DNA from: Nelumbo lutea
Taxonomy: Eukaryota; Streptophyta; Magnoliopsida; Proteales; Nelumbonaceae
Length of the DNA: 64,000 nucleotides
NCBI GenBank assembly: GCA_022828595.1
Contig: JAKGHH010000004.1
Span: 84,038,270 to 84,102,269 of the forward strand
Reading direction: 5' to 3'
Made by a program: the position numbers and the translations under genes. The notes under the pieces are model-generated. The model did no database searches and was not told the origin of the DNA. It saw only the letters and a list, made by a program, of their open reading frames with translations. Shown piece by piece: positions 45,901 to 52,639 of this stretch (position 1 is its first letter; each line of letters starts with the position of its first letter).

Positions 45901-47228
45901 TGCTGCAGAATCTAAAAAAAAAGGGCTGCATCAATCTCAGTCCTAAAATGGTAAGTTTCAGGACTGTATCAATTTCAGGACTGTCAACAACAAGAAGAAA
46001 ATCTGACCTTCTGGGCGTCTTTTCCAGAAAAAAATAGATATCAGCTTCGTCTGATCCAAAACAGCACTTAAAAAAATTCAACCAGGATTTGAGAGTGATT
46101 GAAACACTCCTTAAACAGTCCACTAATCACCCCAGAACTTAAACAAATCAGCAGCTGAAGGATATGGCCCGCTCTGATACCATGCCAATCTTCTAGGTTA
46201 AGAGAACACCAGGAGTTTCAGGCGTGTCAAGCTGAATAAACAACGCCCACCCCCAAAGAGCCTATATATCTTATTAGTTATAAGTATTTACAAAGAGGCC
46301 CTTGAAGGGCTGAAAGATAAGAAAGAAAATAAATGCTATGGTACAACAGGGACCATAGAACTACAGTACATCGAGTATCTCTACATATCCATTCCTCCAA
46401 AATAGACATCCAATTTATGTCAGAGTTACTGGTAGTTTTCTTCTATTAGAATTATAATATATATACTTCTACATGGATTATATATTTCCTTGGTACATAT
46501 ACTATGCTCCTAAAGCGTGTTTTAAGATGCCAATTTCTGAGATTTAGAAGGGCCTACACAATGAAGGTCTATCTGCTAGAGGGGAAATGAACTTGGCAAG
46601 GATTTTGCTAGTAGGGGATTGACAAGTGGTAACAAGTTGGATCAAGCATAATGAAATAGGGGTGCCGCAATTTCAGGCTAGAGATCGAGGTCTATCTTAT
46701 AGTGGATCTCTCTTCATATCCACTTTGCTTTACATCATCATCATTTTATGATGAGTAAGCATGGTTCTTATTGTACCATTATGAGGACAAAAGCTCAAAA
46801 ATGGTACAGTTCCAAGGGTAAATGGGAACACAAAGTTAAATAATTTGGCAGAAAATGGAAACTTGAAAGTTCCTTTGCTTTTTCTTCTATATATTTTTGG
46901 TCCACTAATTTCTTTGTTTCTTAGTCAAGCATGGGAGTTTGCAATTTTATGTATATTTGAGAAATACTATTAGTTTAGAATTTAGATGTAAGTTGCCTAA
47001 AATAAATTAAGCTTGTGCAACATTAGTTGTTTATTGTGTGCATTTAGAAAATAACTTGCTAATGCTAAATAGGATGGTTCAGGCTCCAGTTAGTGACCGG
47101 GAATATAGAGCAACTCTTCCTGAAACTGCTGTAATGATTGATTTGGCTTCAAGCATGATAAAAGAAGGTCGAGGGATGGATTTAATGCCAAGTGAAGCAA
47201 ATCCAGAAGCTCCTATAACTGCCTATAG
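21749..47228 (+). CDS. Plant DUF1749 alpha/beta-hydrolase gene (exons 1-6 of a longer gene; overview)
   Basis: The only host gene I can support. Exons at 21749-21946, 23746-23822, 34327-34432, 37072-37164, 37266-37331 and 47083-47228 join in frame (686 nt, 228 codons plus 2 nt) with GT/AG introns throughout. The product is recognised as the plant DUF1749 (UPF0613) alpha/beta-hydrolase family: [38 protein letters not shown], the nucleophile elbow GHSTG in [12 protein letters not shown], then [20 protein letters not shown] and [15 protein letters not shown]. The Ser of GHSTG is the expected nucleophile; the acid and His would lie in the C-terminal part, which is outside the window. Substrate is not established for the plant family as far as I know. 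The Ser-rich N-terminus could be disordered or a transit region; I cannot decide. Intron sizes are 1.8, 10.5, 2.6, 0.1 and 9.8 kb, and intron 6 exceeds 16.7 kb. No stop or frameshift is seen, so the gene looks functional if its 3' end exists downstream. Confidence 0.85.
22487..23073. mobile_element. hAT-like MITE in intron 1
   Basis: A 587-bp element with ends TAGGGGTGCAAAGGGATCGG and, from the right, TAGGGGTGCAAATGGATAGG. Flanking 8-mers (AGCATTAT overlapping the left end; AGCCTTAA on the right) are only partly alike. The interior carries many GGATCGGATC / GATCCGATCC words near both ends and an AT-rich centre with TATATA runs. Confidence 0.75.
23185..23440. mobile_element. MULE-like MITE in intron 1
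   Basis: A 256-bp GC-richer element with inverted ends (CATGGCTTTTAAAACC left; ATGGTTTTCAAAACTGG from the right) and 9-bp flanks AGTGAATTC (23176-23184) and GGTGAATTC (23441-23449), 8 of 9 matching. The inside is made of CCGGTTNNNAACCGG-type words. It is spliced out with intron 1. Confidence 0.65.
23746..23822 (+). CDS. Hydrolase gene exon 2
   Basis: A 77-bp exon following the acceptor TTGAACAG and encoding [20 protein letters not shown] plus GFLATE (last codon split GA|G). The donor is GA|GTATGT. The segment gives beta strands of the hydrolase core with the conserved IGGLTDG. Its 3' part is copied downstream in the intron. Confidence 0.9.
23798..24071 (+). repeat. Tandem triplication of the exon 2 end and its splice donor
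   Basis: Copy 1 (23798-23912) contains the last 25 bases of exon 2 and the start of intron 2. Copy 2 begins at 23913 (TAACTAGTGGTTTTCTAGCA) and copy 3, partial, at 24031 (TAACTGGTGGTTTTCTAGCA). Spacing is 115 and 118 bases. Copy 3 keeps the donor sequence ACTGAGTATG exactly; copy 2 has ACCGAGTTTG with a weaker donor. Linking words such as ATATTCCATGTACT and CATCATTTTGTACATTGAAC are well conserved. Confidence 0.92.
24072..25102. other. Intron 2 DNA, nothing recognised
   Basis: About 1 kb of intronic sequence upstream of the LINE complex. Short frames here lack family resemblance. The last bases (25103-25119) are the left target copy of the LINE insertion. Confidence 0.5.
25250..25807 (-). pseudogene. 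RNase H domain of the outer LINE
   Basis: An uninterrupted 185-codon frame. [20 protein letters not shown] opens the RNase H fold, with the first catalytic Asp in NFDGS, Glu in STRAEILA, Asp in VEGDSKVV and the last acidic Asp in [11 protein letters not shown]. This plant-type RNase H at the C-terminus of ORF2 is standard in plant L1 elements. All four acidic positions are kept, so this part decayed little, but it is severed from the reverse transcriptase by the nested insertion. Confidence 0.9.
26540..27660 (+). pseudogene. LINE ORF1 (DUF4283-type) of the nested LINE
   Basis: The first open part (26540-27043) encodes a DUF4283-like domain: [33 protein letters not shown] and [13 protein letters not shown] are typical. 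After a stop the frame moves to 27146-27655, a polar, Gln/Glu-rich linker. Plant L1 ORF1 proteins bind RNA; the zinc-knuckle normally following DUF4283 is not clear here. A further frame at 27751-28179 may be the decayed C-terminal part. Confidence 0.75.
28355..29749 (+). pseudogene. LINE ORF2 5' part of the nested LINE (endonuclease, start of reverse transcriptase)
   Basis: Begins [22 protein letters not shown], where the usual Trp codon of the WNVRGL motif is now TGA. The AP-endonuclease follows with MLQETKLD (catalytic Glu), [10 protein letters not shown] and, after a frameshift near 28860, FTWTNNQG and the SDHCPI motif with its catalytic His. A stop at 29152 precedes the linker with [20 protein letters not shown], and a last frameshift near 29705 leads to the [11 protein letters not shown] start of reverse transcriptase. 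There the sequence ends at 29749. Confidence 0.85.
29759..32218 (-). pseudogene. LINE ORF2 reverse transcriptase and zinc-finger tail of the outer LINE
   Basis: Minus-strand reading from 32218: [20 protein letters not shown], then reverse transcriptase with [12 protein letters not shown] (normally PGPDG), [25 protein letters not shown], and after 31010 a degraded FANDT where active enzymes have YADD. Farther down are the [19 protein letters not shown] region, the DFLWE motif and the zf-RVT part ending [13 protein letters not shown] at about 29800. Several stops lie between 31010 and 30030. The 402-codon open part is the best preserved. Confidence 0.88.
32902..33535 (-). mobile_element. 5'-truncated LINE tail (RNase H) in intron 2
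   Basis: A 634-bp LINE 3' fragment on the minus strand, flanked by a perfect 15-bp target duplication TATTCTTAATTTGTT (32887-32901 and 33536-33550). The T-run at the left is its poly(A). Its 164-codon open frame (33036-33530) encodes an RNase H domain with [34 protein letters not shown] and [11 protein letters not shown], all acidic positions present. Confidence 0.93.
33551..34326. other. Intron 2 DNA, nothing recognised
   Basis: AT-rich intron ending in the acceptor TTTTGCAG at 34319-34326. No repeat boundary found. Confidence 0.5.
34327..34432 (+). CDS. Hydrolase gene exon 3
   Basis: A 106-bp exon encoding [20 protein letters not shown] plus [15 protein letters not shown], following the split codon GA|G from exon 2. 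Acceptor TTTTGCAG; donor CAA|GTAGTG. Phase 0 at the end. Conserved with plant DUF1749 proteins throughout. Confidence 0.92.
34433..35526. other. Intron 3 DNA, first part
   Basis: No gene. A small direct repeat of GATAGGAGACTCTNACTACC occurs at about 35381 and 35411, and CTGCCTGGTTTAGGCAT occurs twice near 35440-35490. Confidence 0.45.
35527..35970 (-). mobile_element. 5'-truncated LINE tail (RNase H fragment) in intron 3
   Basis: Starts with a T-run at 35529-35546 (poly(A) on the minus strand). The minus-strand frame 35570-35968 encodes the first two thirds of an RNase H domain: [19 protein letters not shown], a [15 protein letters not shown] stretch and IEGDLKL, then diverges, so the C-terminal QWV...NAMADxLAK part is deleted. 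I could not find a convincing target duplication. Confidence 0.82.
35971..37071. other. Intron 3 DNA, second part
   Basis: Contains a weakly coding-looking stretch at about 36290-36770 (+ strand) with stops, ending in an [16 protein letters not shown] string. It may be an old retroelement remnant; I cannot assign it. The intron ends in the acceptor TCTTGAAG at 37064-37071. Confidence 0.4.
37072..37164 (+). CDS. Hydrolase gene exon 4 (nucleophile elbow)
   Basis: Exactly 31 codons, phase 0 on both sides: [20 protein letters not shown] then [16 protein letters not shown] is the Gly-X-Ser-X-Gly nucleophile motif of alpha/beta hydrolases, with Ser as the expected catalytic residue. Donor CAG|GTGAAT. 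Confidence 0.94.
37266..37331 (+). CDS. Hydrolase gene exon 5
   Basis: 22 codons, [20 protein letters not shown] then LQ, after a 101-bp intron ending TTTGTAG-like (AAATGTAG). Donor CAG|GTAAAC. Codes for the helix after the nucleophile elbow. Confidence 0.93.
37784..39656. mobile_element. MULE with long inverted repeats, inserted in the Copia 1 LTR
   Basis: 1,873 bp. Terminal inverted repeats of about 100 bp start GGCAAACTTCTTAAACTACC on both sides and continue through GTTTAGCTAATTGACTAA. Flanks TATATCATA (37775-37783) and TATATCTTA (39657-39665) are a 9-bp target duplication with one change. No transposase. The inside is unusually GC-rich at about 38040-38500 and 38640-39250 with open frames on both strands (for example [20 protein letters not shown] at 38059), and looks like captured gene sequence. 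I do not recognise the donor. Confidence 0.87.
39804..41444 (-). pseudogene. Copia 1 reverse transcriptase / RNase H region
   Basis: Minus strand. The region holds the Copia RT opening ([20 protein letters not shown], then a [18 protein letters not shown] stretch and [16 protein letters not shown], whose Asp is the first catalytic position). The YVDD box is disturbed (sequence near 40760-40775 fits LLYVDDMLL in another frame). The RNase H end reads [20 protein letters not shown], followed by [10 protein letters not shown] near 39900. Multiple stops and frameshifts. Confidence 0.8.
41441..41937 (-). pseudogene. Copia 1 integrase C-terminal part
   Basis: Minus strand: [20 protein letters not shown], a [19 protein letters not shown] segment, and [24 protein letters not shown] reading in an adjacent frame around 41580-41640. 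These are standard Copia integrase features (the ER/K-H.L..A..L and GYS..QKGY motifs). The catalytic DDE region upstream is cut by the LINE at 42147-43770. Confidence 0.7.
42147..43770 (+). mobile_element. 5'-truncated LINE in Copia 1, plus strand
   Basis: About 1.62 kb, flanked by a 17-bp perfect target duplication ATCATCAATAAACAAGA (42130-42146 and 43771-43787) and ending in poly(A). It contains the end of LINE ORF2: the zf-RVT region ([19 protein letters not shown] at 42327, [14 protein letters not shown] at 42626, CILCKANG at 42780), a [20 protein letters not shown] linker at about 42960, and an RNase H domain from 43240 ([43 protein letters not shown]) interrupted by stops. It is inserted opposite to its host. 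Confidence 0.93.
43788..44580 (-). pseudogene. Copia 1 integrase N-terminal / GAG-pre-integrase region
   Basis: Minus-strand frame 43756-44193 gives the GAG_pre-integrase zinc region: [20 protein letters not shown], then [14 protein letters not shown], completing the H-H-C-C finger, and [10 protein letters not shown] plus [13 protein letters not shown], where the first catalytic Asp of integrase belongs. Upstream, around 44200-44560, lies the decayed protease. The rest of the core was separated by the LINE insertion. Confidence 0.78.
44599..44861 (+). mobile_element. 263-bp fragment of a foreign Copia RNase H, inserted in Copia 1
   Basis: Plus-strand translation reads [20 protein letters not shown], then [20 protein letters not shown] and, after a frameshift, [16 protein letters not shown]. 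This is the end of a Copia RNase H domain from a family different from any other Copia here, in opposite orientation to its host. It is flanked by 13-bp direct repeats AGAAGATTCACCC (44586-44598) and AGAAGAATCACCC (44862-44874), 12 of 13 matching. Host gag-pol reading is restored if the piece and one repeat are ignored (SSKGDSS then ASPASMDE). Confidence 0.85.
44875..45765 (-). pseudogene. Copia 1 gag
   Basis: Minus strand, ATG at 45765: [19 protein letters not shown], stop in place of the usual Trp, then [20 protein letters not shown] and [20 protein letters not shown] typical of UBN2-type Copia gag. A zinc knuckle C-x2-C-x4-H-x4-C ([12 protein letters not shown]) lies near 44985-45020. At least two stops and one frameshift. 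Confidence 0.82.
46391..47082. other. Intron 5 DNA downstream of Copia 1
   Basis: No repeat or gene recognised. It ends in the acceptor GATGGTTCAG at 47082. Confidence 0.5.
47083..47228 (+). CDS. Hydrolase gene exon 6
   Basis: A 146-bp exon: [20 protein letters not shown], then [20 protein letters not shown] and PEAPITAYR, the final Arg codon split AG|G. Donor ATAG|GTTGGT. In the family this is followed by a Tyr-His-Ser-Leu type continuation holding the C-terminal Asp and His; no such exon was found up to 64000. Confidence 0.93.
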
Positions 47229-47246
47229 GTTGGTAAATGCCATTCT

Positions 47247-48202
47247 TTTTTTTTATCAGCAAAATGATTTCATTCATTTATTAAAGTTAAAGCATATTGC
47301 ATAGTGAGATACTGAAATTAATACAAATAGGCATTCTTTTACAAGCCAAAAATCCCATTTACAAGTCAGCCCAAAATAGTTGTTCCCTATGCACCCCTGG
47401 TTTAGCCAAGCAGTCATTCATCCCATTCACTGTCCTCTTTACCCATTTAAAGGTTGCCTCCCCAATGAGCTCCCATCAAAGTTCATCATTCTATTATTTT
47501 GAGGAGGCTTCCACTTCATGAGAATTTTACCTTTCACTGCAGCAGAGTGTGCTACTTTCTAATTTCTCAGGATATCATCTACTGAGACCAAATGGAAGAT
47601 ATCCATTGTTTTTACCCAATGAGCAACCATGATTTTTATGCTGTTCACACTGTCTTCCTTGGATTTGCATTATCCTTGAATATCCTTTCATTTCTTTCTT
47701 CTCATATTGTCCAAATAGCTGCTGCCCTTGCTTCATTTCACAAGATTCTCCCCTTTTTCATTTGCCTCAAAAAAGTGGGTCCCACCTGCATCCAAAGAGA
47801 GAAGAAAAGCACATCCAAACAGAAAGCACAAAAGGACAGGGATATTAGTAAATGGAGAATAGTCTCACTATTTGCTTTACATACACTGCACATATGAGGG
47901 GAGAGGAAATTATTAAGTCTTCTTTTCTGAAGCATATCGCAAGTGTTAAATCTTTCCAAGGAAGATTTTTTTATTTGATCAGTAAACATGTATTTTATTA
48001 AATTTCAGATTGTAAACAATTTATCAGAAGGCTTCAATTTTAGGTGGGATAGGTTTACTCCAAATTTCTTTCACTGGAAAGTTTTCCCCAATGGAGTTTA
48101 AGTGAATGAGGGTGTTGTAAAAGGAGGCACAATTGAAAAGGCCTGAGGGGGAGGGAGTCCAAAACATACTGCCATTTACCAAATTGTGCCTCCTCATTCA
48201 CA
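47247..48202 (-). mobile_element. 5'-truncated LINE tail A in intron 6
   Basis: Minus-strand LINE end starting only 18 bases after the exon 6 donor. Target copies: TAAATGCCATTCT at 47234-47246 and 48203-48215. It retains part of the zf-RVT region (LNNFLSPHMCSVCKANSETI) and a shortened, broken RNase H (MNFDGSSLG, after a WKPPQ-like lead); most of the RNase H is deleted. Confidence 0.85.
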
Positions 48203-48215
48203 TAAATGCCATTCT

Positions 48216-48866
48216 TTTTTTTTAATCAACAAATAAAACTTTAATTAATTCATTAGTTACTGATTAAAGTACAAGAGTTTTAGAGTTTCAGCAATGTAGT
48301 GACCCAGATTACAACAGATTACAGTTTAGCCCAGATAAAGAAAGTCTATCTGCTCCTTGTTTGGCTAGGACATCCGCCAAACCATTTGCTGTCCTTTTTA
48401 CCCATCCAAACTGAGAGTTGAATCTCCTTGCAAGTAGGTCAATTTCTCTGAAAATAAATTTGAGCTTCCAAGGTGCTGAAATGATTTGCTTTGCCCAATA
48501 TATGACCAGGAGTGAATCTCCTTCAATTTTCAAATCTGTTGCTCCAATCTGCTCAGCCAATTTCAAGCCGTGTAGGAGAGCCAGAGTTTCAGCCTGAATT
48601 GAGTCACCAGAGTCCTGAGAATAGTGCCAAAACTGCTCCTTGATGATTTTTTAACACTTCCCCGTACCTGCTCTTTCTGGGTTGCCAAAGGAACTCCCAT
48701 CAAAGTTCAGTTTTAGTTTGTTTGGTATAGGTGGTTTCCAATCCATTCTCACATTTTCCCTTAATGAATCTATTTGTACCACTTCAGGCCAATTCCTTAG
48801 AATGTCATTTATAGAGACATGCCTGAAAAGTTCCATAGTTTTTACCCAATGTGCAGATCTGCTTGG
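48216..48866 (-). mobile_element. 5'-truncated LINE tail B in intron 6
   Basis: Minus-strand LINE end with T-run at 48216. Target copies TAAATGCCATTCT (48203-48215, shared with tail A) and TAAATGCTATTCT (48867-48879). It codes for a nearly complete RNase H split by a stop near 48655: [66 protein letters not shown]. Confidence 0.9.
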
Positions 48867-48879
48867 TAAATGCTATTCT

Positions 48880-49879
48880 ATGTTCTCCCAAATCAAACAT
48901 CAAAAGATTTTCTGAATTGGTTAATTAGTGATCAGCAATTCAGCATAGATACATTCTTTCTAGAAAGATCATCGTCCATTTGCTTTTCTAGAAATATTTA
49001 TTGCCATATAATGATTTCTAGTCTATTCTGTTGGTTTTATAAAGATTGTGATGATCTGTCTTTATTTACAGGATAGTTATAACTAATCTTCACCAACTTT
49101 GCCCACTTGAAGCTTGTATCTTCTTTATTGATAAAAAACAGTTTGCATATATTTTTTTTCTTTTTTTAGAATTTTTAGTAACTTTTGAACTTGCTATTTT
49201 TAGCAATTCCTGTAATTATTGCTATAGAAAAACTGCAAATATTATTTTTTGTGATTTCTGTTTTCTTTGCGTTAAATTAGGCTTTGTTTGGATAAACTTT
49301 TGCTTTTGAACTTTGGGTTGTGGGAAACAAAAATGAGCCAAATTGTGTTCTGAGCAGTTGGTTAGAGTTGATTTTAAAAACATAACCACTTAAAGCCAAA
49401 ACACTCTAAGCCCCAAAGCACGAAGTCCGGAATTGAGACTTCGTGCCTTTGGTCTTTAAAAGCACACATCCTGAAGCTTATCCAAATGCAACCCTGGTTT
49501 TGGTAGGATTAGTAAGGTGTTACTTGAATTGTTTTAGGAATTAGAATCCTTATTTAAGTATCCTTATGGTTACCTGTGGGTTTGTCTTAGTTTTAAAGTT
49601 GTTAGAAGTTCTCATTTATTCTAATCATTTGCTTATCCTTTGTTGGACAGCAAGCTGTCTACTTGCTTCTTCATCCATATTCTTCTTCATAAATCATCCA
49701 ATGCCCTTCCGTCACCCCACAAAGCCCATTCTGTCCTACATCAATTATTGTCAAAGCGACAAAATCACCTTAGAGACACCCCCATGGGGGGTATCGGACA
49801 TGGGTTTGCAGGAAGTCCCCCAAACTAGAGCCCCAAGACTTCCTAAAGAACAGGTAAACCATGAAAATTTCTTCTAAGG
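48880..49879. other. Intron 6 DNA, nothing firmly recognised
   Basis: AT-rich to 49500. A stretch at 49660-49860 is GC-richer and has an open frame with an unfamiliar product; it contains the palindrome CCCCCATGGGGG near 49785. No splice-compatible continuation of the hydrolase was found here. Confidence 0.4.
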
Positions 49880-49934
49880 CACAGCCAGCCATGTGTTTTT
49901 CAAAAAACTCCAGTGACTGAAAGCTAAACTAAAA

Positions 49935-50886
49935 CAGTGGCAGAAAGAAAGATCAAAGAAAGATGAGGAGAAAAATGACTTTTGCTTGAAATTAGTTGCT
50001 GATTTGGATGCAGAGGAGGAAACTGGACCTTTGGATGACGAGAAGAGAAAGAGAAGGGCAGGGGCAAAGAAGGATTATGAATCCTTAGCTTACCAAAATG
50101 AAATTAAATGGAGACAAAGGTCAAGGGCTATGTGGCTAAAAGCAGGAGATAGCAATTCAGCTTTCTTTCACAAGTTAGCTAATGCTAGGAGAAGGCTAAA
50201 TTCCATAAACCAGCTAGAGGTGGGAGATAAGACTGTATCTCAAGAAAAAGAAATTGCTGAAGCTGTGAATTCTTCTTCAAAAATATTTTCAGTGAACCTT
50301 GCAAACGAAGACCAAAGCTGAATGGTATTCAGTTTGACACCCTCATGGATCAGCAGGCCAAGGATCTAAAAAACCCTTTCTCGGAAAGAGAAGTTAAGGA
50401 GGCTATTGACAGTTTGGAAGGGGAAAAGGCCCCTGGACCAGATGAATTTACTATCCTTTTCTACAAGAAATTCTGGGAACTAATTAAAACAGAACTGTTG
50501 AAAGTTTTGGAGGAGTTTTATGAATCGGCTGCTTTAGAGAGAAGTCTGAATGTCACTTTCCTATCTCTGATCCCTAAGAAAAGTGGAGCTAAAGAGATGA
50601 AGGATTTTAGGCCATTAAGCCTAATTGGTAGTGTATACAAAATCCTAGCCGAAGTATTGGCAACAAGGCTAAGAGCTGTGGTGGAATCTCTGATTTCACC
50701 TCACCAAGGTACCTTTGTTCATAATAAACAAATCCATGATAGAGTTCTTATTGCAAATGAATTAATAGACTCCAGGTTAAGAAGTGGGAGGAAAGGGCTG
50801 ATTTGCAAAATTGACTTAGAAAGAGCCTATGATCATGTTAATTGGGCATTCTTAGACTATATGCTGGATAGGATGCATTTTGGTTC
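49935..50886 (+). pseudogene. LINE 4 ORF2, linker and first half of reverse transcriptase
   Basis: IKWRQRSRAMWLKAGDSNSA, then FFHKLANARRR, a frameshift near 50320, and reverse transcriptase motifs GEKAPGPDEFTILFYKKFWE, LNVTFLSLIPKKSGAKEMKD, FRPLSLIGSVYKILAEVLA, HQGTFVHNKQIHDRVLIANE and CKIDLERAYDHVNWAFLDYM. The Asp in KIDLERAYD is the first catalytic residue region. The protein is cut after MHFGS by the Copia insertion. Confidence 0.9.
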
Positions 50887-51185
50887 AGTAGAAATCACTG
50901 ATTGCAGTTTTAGATAAGTTCCTTGTGAAGAGAAAGAAGAAAGAAGGTGAAGAGTTTCAGCAGTAGAGAAGAAAAGAGGAGAAGAAGAAAGGGAGTAGGA
51001 TGTCAACCAGAATTGAATTAGTTCTGGCCGCCAACCTCTCTTTGTATTATGTACTCAACTTAAAAGAATAAGAGATTATTAGAATGCCCTTAGTAGGGCG
51101 GCTACTTAAGTAGCTGAACAGTTACAACTTAAAAATAAGAAATAAATAACTGGGCCCAATAACTAGAAATCGGCCCAACTCAACA

Positions 51186-52629
51186 CTCCCCCTCAAGTTG
51201 GGAGTAAATGTCACACATTCACAACTTGCATAGATCATGCTCCATCTTGTTTCTTGCAACACTTTTTGTGAGAACATCAGCAAGCTGCATATCAAAAGCA
51301 ATGTATGGGAAACAAACTTCCCTAGAAGTCGCCCTTTCTCTGATGAAGTGTCTATCCACTTCAATGTGCTTTGTCCGGTCATGCTGAACTGGGTTATGGG
51401 CAATGTTAATTGTTGCCTGATTATCACAGTACAACATCATAGGTTCTTTTGCCTTTAACCAATCTCTCCTAACAAGGAACGGATCCAGAGAAGTTTTGAA
51501 ACTTCATGTGCCATAGCCCTGTATCCTGTTTTTACGCTTGATCTTGCCACCACTGTTTGTTTCTTACTTTTCCACGAGACTAAGTTACCCCCAACAAGGG
51601 TGCAGACTCCTGAAGTAGATCTCCTGTCATCAAGGCATCTTGCCCAATCAGCATCTGTATAAGCCTCTAGCTTCAACTGTCCATGATCAACAAATAGTAT
51701 GCCTCTGCCTGGGTGTCTCTTAAGATAAGCAAGAATCCTGTCAATAGCCTTCCAATACTGGACTCGTGGGGCAGGCATGTATTAACTCACCACACTCACT
51801 GCATAGGAGATGTCTGGTCTTGTCATACACAAATACAGTAGCCGCCCCACAAGTCTCTGATATCTCCCAATGTCCTTTACTAGCTCACCTTCTGATGCAT
51901 TAATTCTGTGATTTTGATCAATAGGAGTACTAACTGCCTTTGTTCCAAGCTTCCCTGTTTCTTGTAGAAGATCCAGAACATACTTCCTTTGAGAAATGAA
52001 GATTCCATGTTTTGATCTTGCAACTTCAATGCCCAAGAAGTACTTAAACTTTCCAAGATCCTTAGTTTCAAATTCCCTGTGTAGATTCTTCTTCAAACTG
52101 TCAATTTCACTTAGGTCATTCCCTATAACAACAATATCATCCACATAAACAATTAGGACTGACACCAAGGATCCCCTCCGCTTCACAAACAATGTATGAT
52201 CAAATTGAGTCTGAAAGTAGCCAAAAGCAACCAAGGCCTTCCTGAACCTGTCAAACCATGCTTTGGGTGACTGCTTTAAACATAAAGTGACTTCTTAGTT
52301 CTGCATACCTTTCCCTTTTTAGCATCACTGTAGAAACCAACAGGAAGATCCATATACACTTCCTCTTGCATATCTCCTTTTAGGAAAGCATTCTTCACAT
52401 CAAGTTGAAGCAGGGGCCAAGAGTATGTGGCAGCAAGAGAAAGAAGTATTCGAACAGAAGTCATCTTTGCAACTGGTGCAAAGGTCTCTAAGTAATCTAT
52501 GCCATAGGTCTGTGTGTACCTTTTTGCAACAAGTCTGGCCTTAAACCTTTCTATACTTCCATCTGCCTTATATTTGACTGTGTAAACCCATATGCATCCA
52601 ACAGTCTCCTTGCCCTCAGGTAGATCCAC
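51186..52629 (-). pseudogene. Copia 2 reverse transcriptase and RNase H
   Basis: Minus strand. [22 protein letters not shown], a [20 protein letters not shown] stretch, [20 protein letters not shown] (first catalytic Asp), then after frameshifts LIVYVDDIVVIGNDLSEIDS with the intact YVDD box and GKFKYFLGIEVARS. RNase H: RILAYLKRHPGRGILF, AYTDADWARCLDDRRSTSGV, LYCDNQATINIAHNPVQHDR and MQLADVLTKSVARNKMEHDL at the end. Broken at 52270 and 51779 by stops; otherwise well preserved. Confidence 0.9.
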
Positions 52630-52639
52630 AATCTCTCAT

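Larger units (their letters stand above)
37692..46385 (-). mobile_element. Ty1/Copia LTR retrotransposon 1 (in intron 5), with three nested insertions
   Basis: A minus-strand Copia element. LTRs lie at 37692-39818 (interrupted by a MULE) and 46183-46385; both begin TG, with TSD-like flanks TATCT and TATCC. The primer-binding site GCTCTGATACCA (46171-46182, minus strand TGGTATCAGAGC, complementary to initiator tRNA-Met) directly abuts the right LTR. The purine tract appears as CTCCCCCTCAAACTGATG at 39819. Order on the minus strand: gag (45765 downward), zinc knuckle, protease, integrase, reverse transcriptase, RNase H, as in Copia. The left LTR has a tandem copy of about 42 bases (ACAAAGAGGCCCTTG unit) that the right one lacks. 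Nested in it: a MULE, a LINE tail and a 263-bp piece of another Copia. Confidence 0.92.

Noticed and set aside
49076..49110. ATTTACAG followed by GATAGTT as an acceptor for exon 7
   Set aside because: The downstream reading hits stops quickly and does not resemble DUF1749 proteins.
49660..49860. GC-richer open stretch as the missing C-terminal exon of the hydrolase
   Set aside because: The translation does not continue the family sequence after TAYR, no suitable acceptor phase is seen, and no catalytic His context is present.
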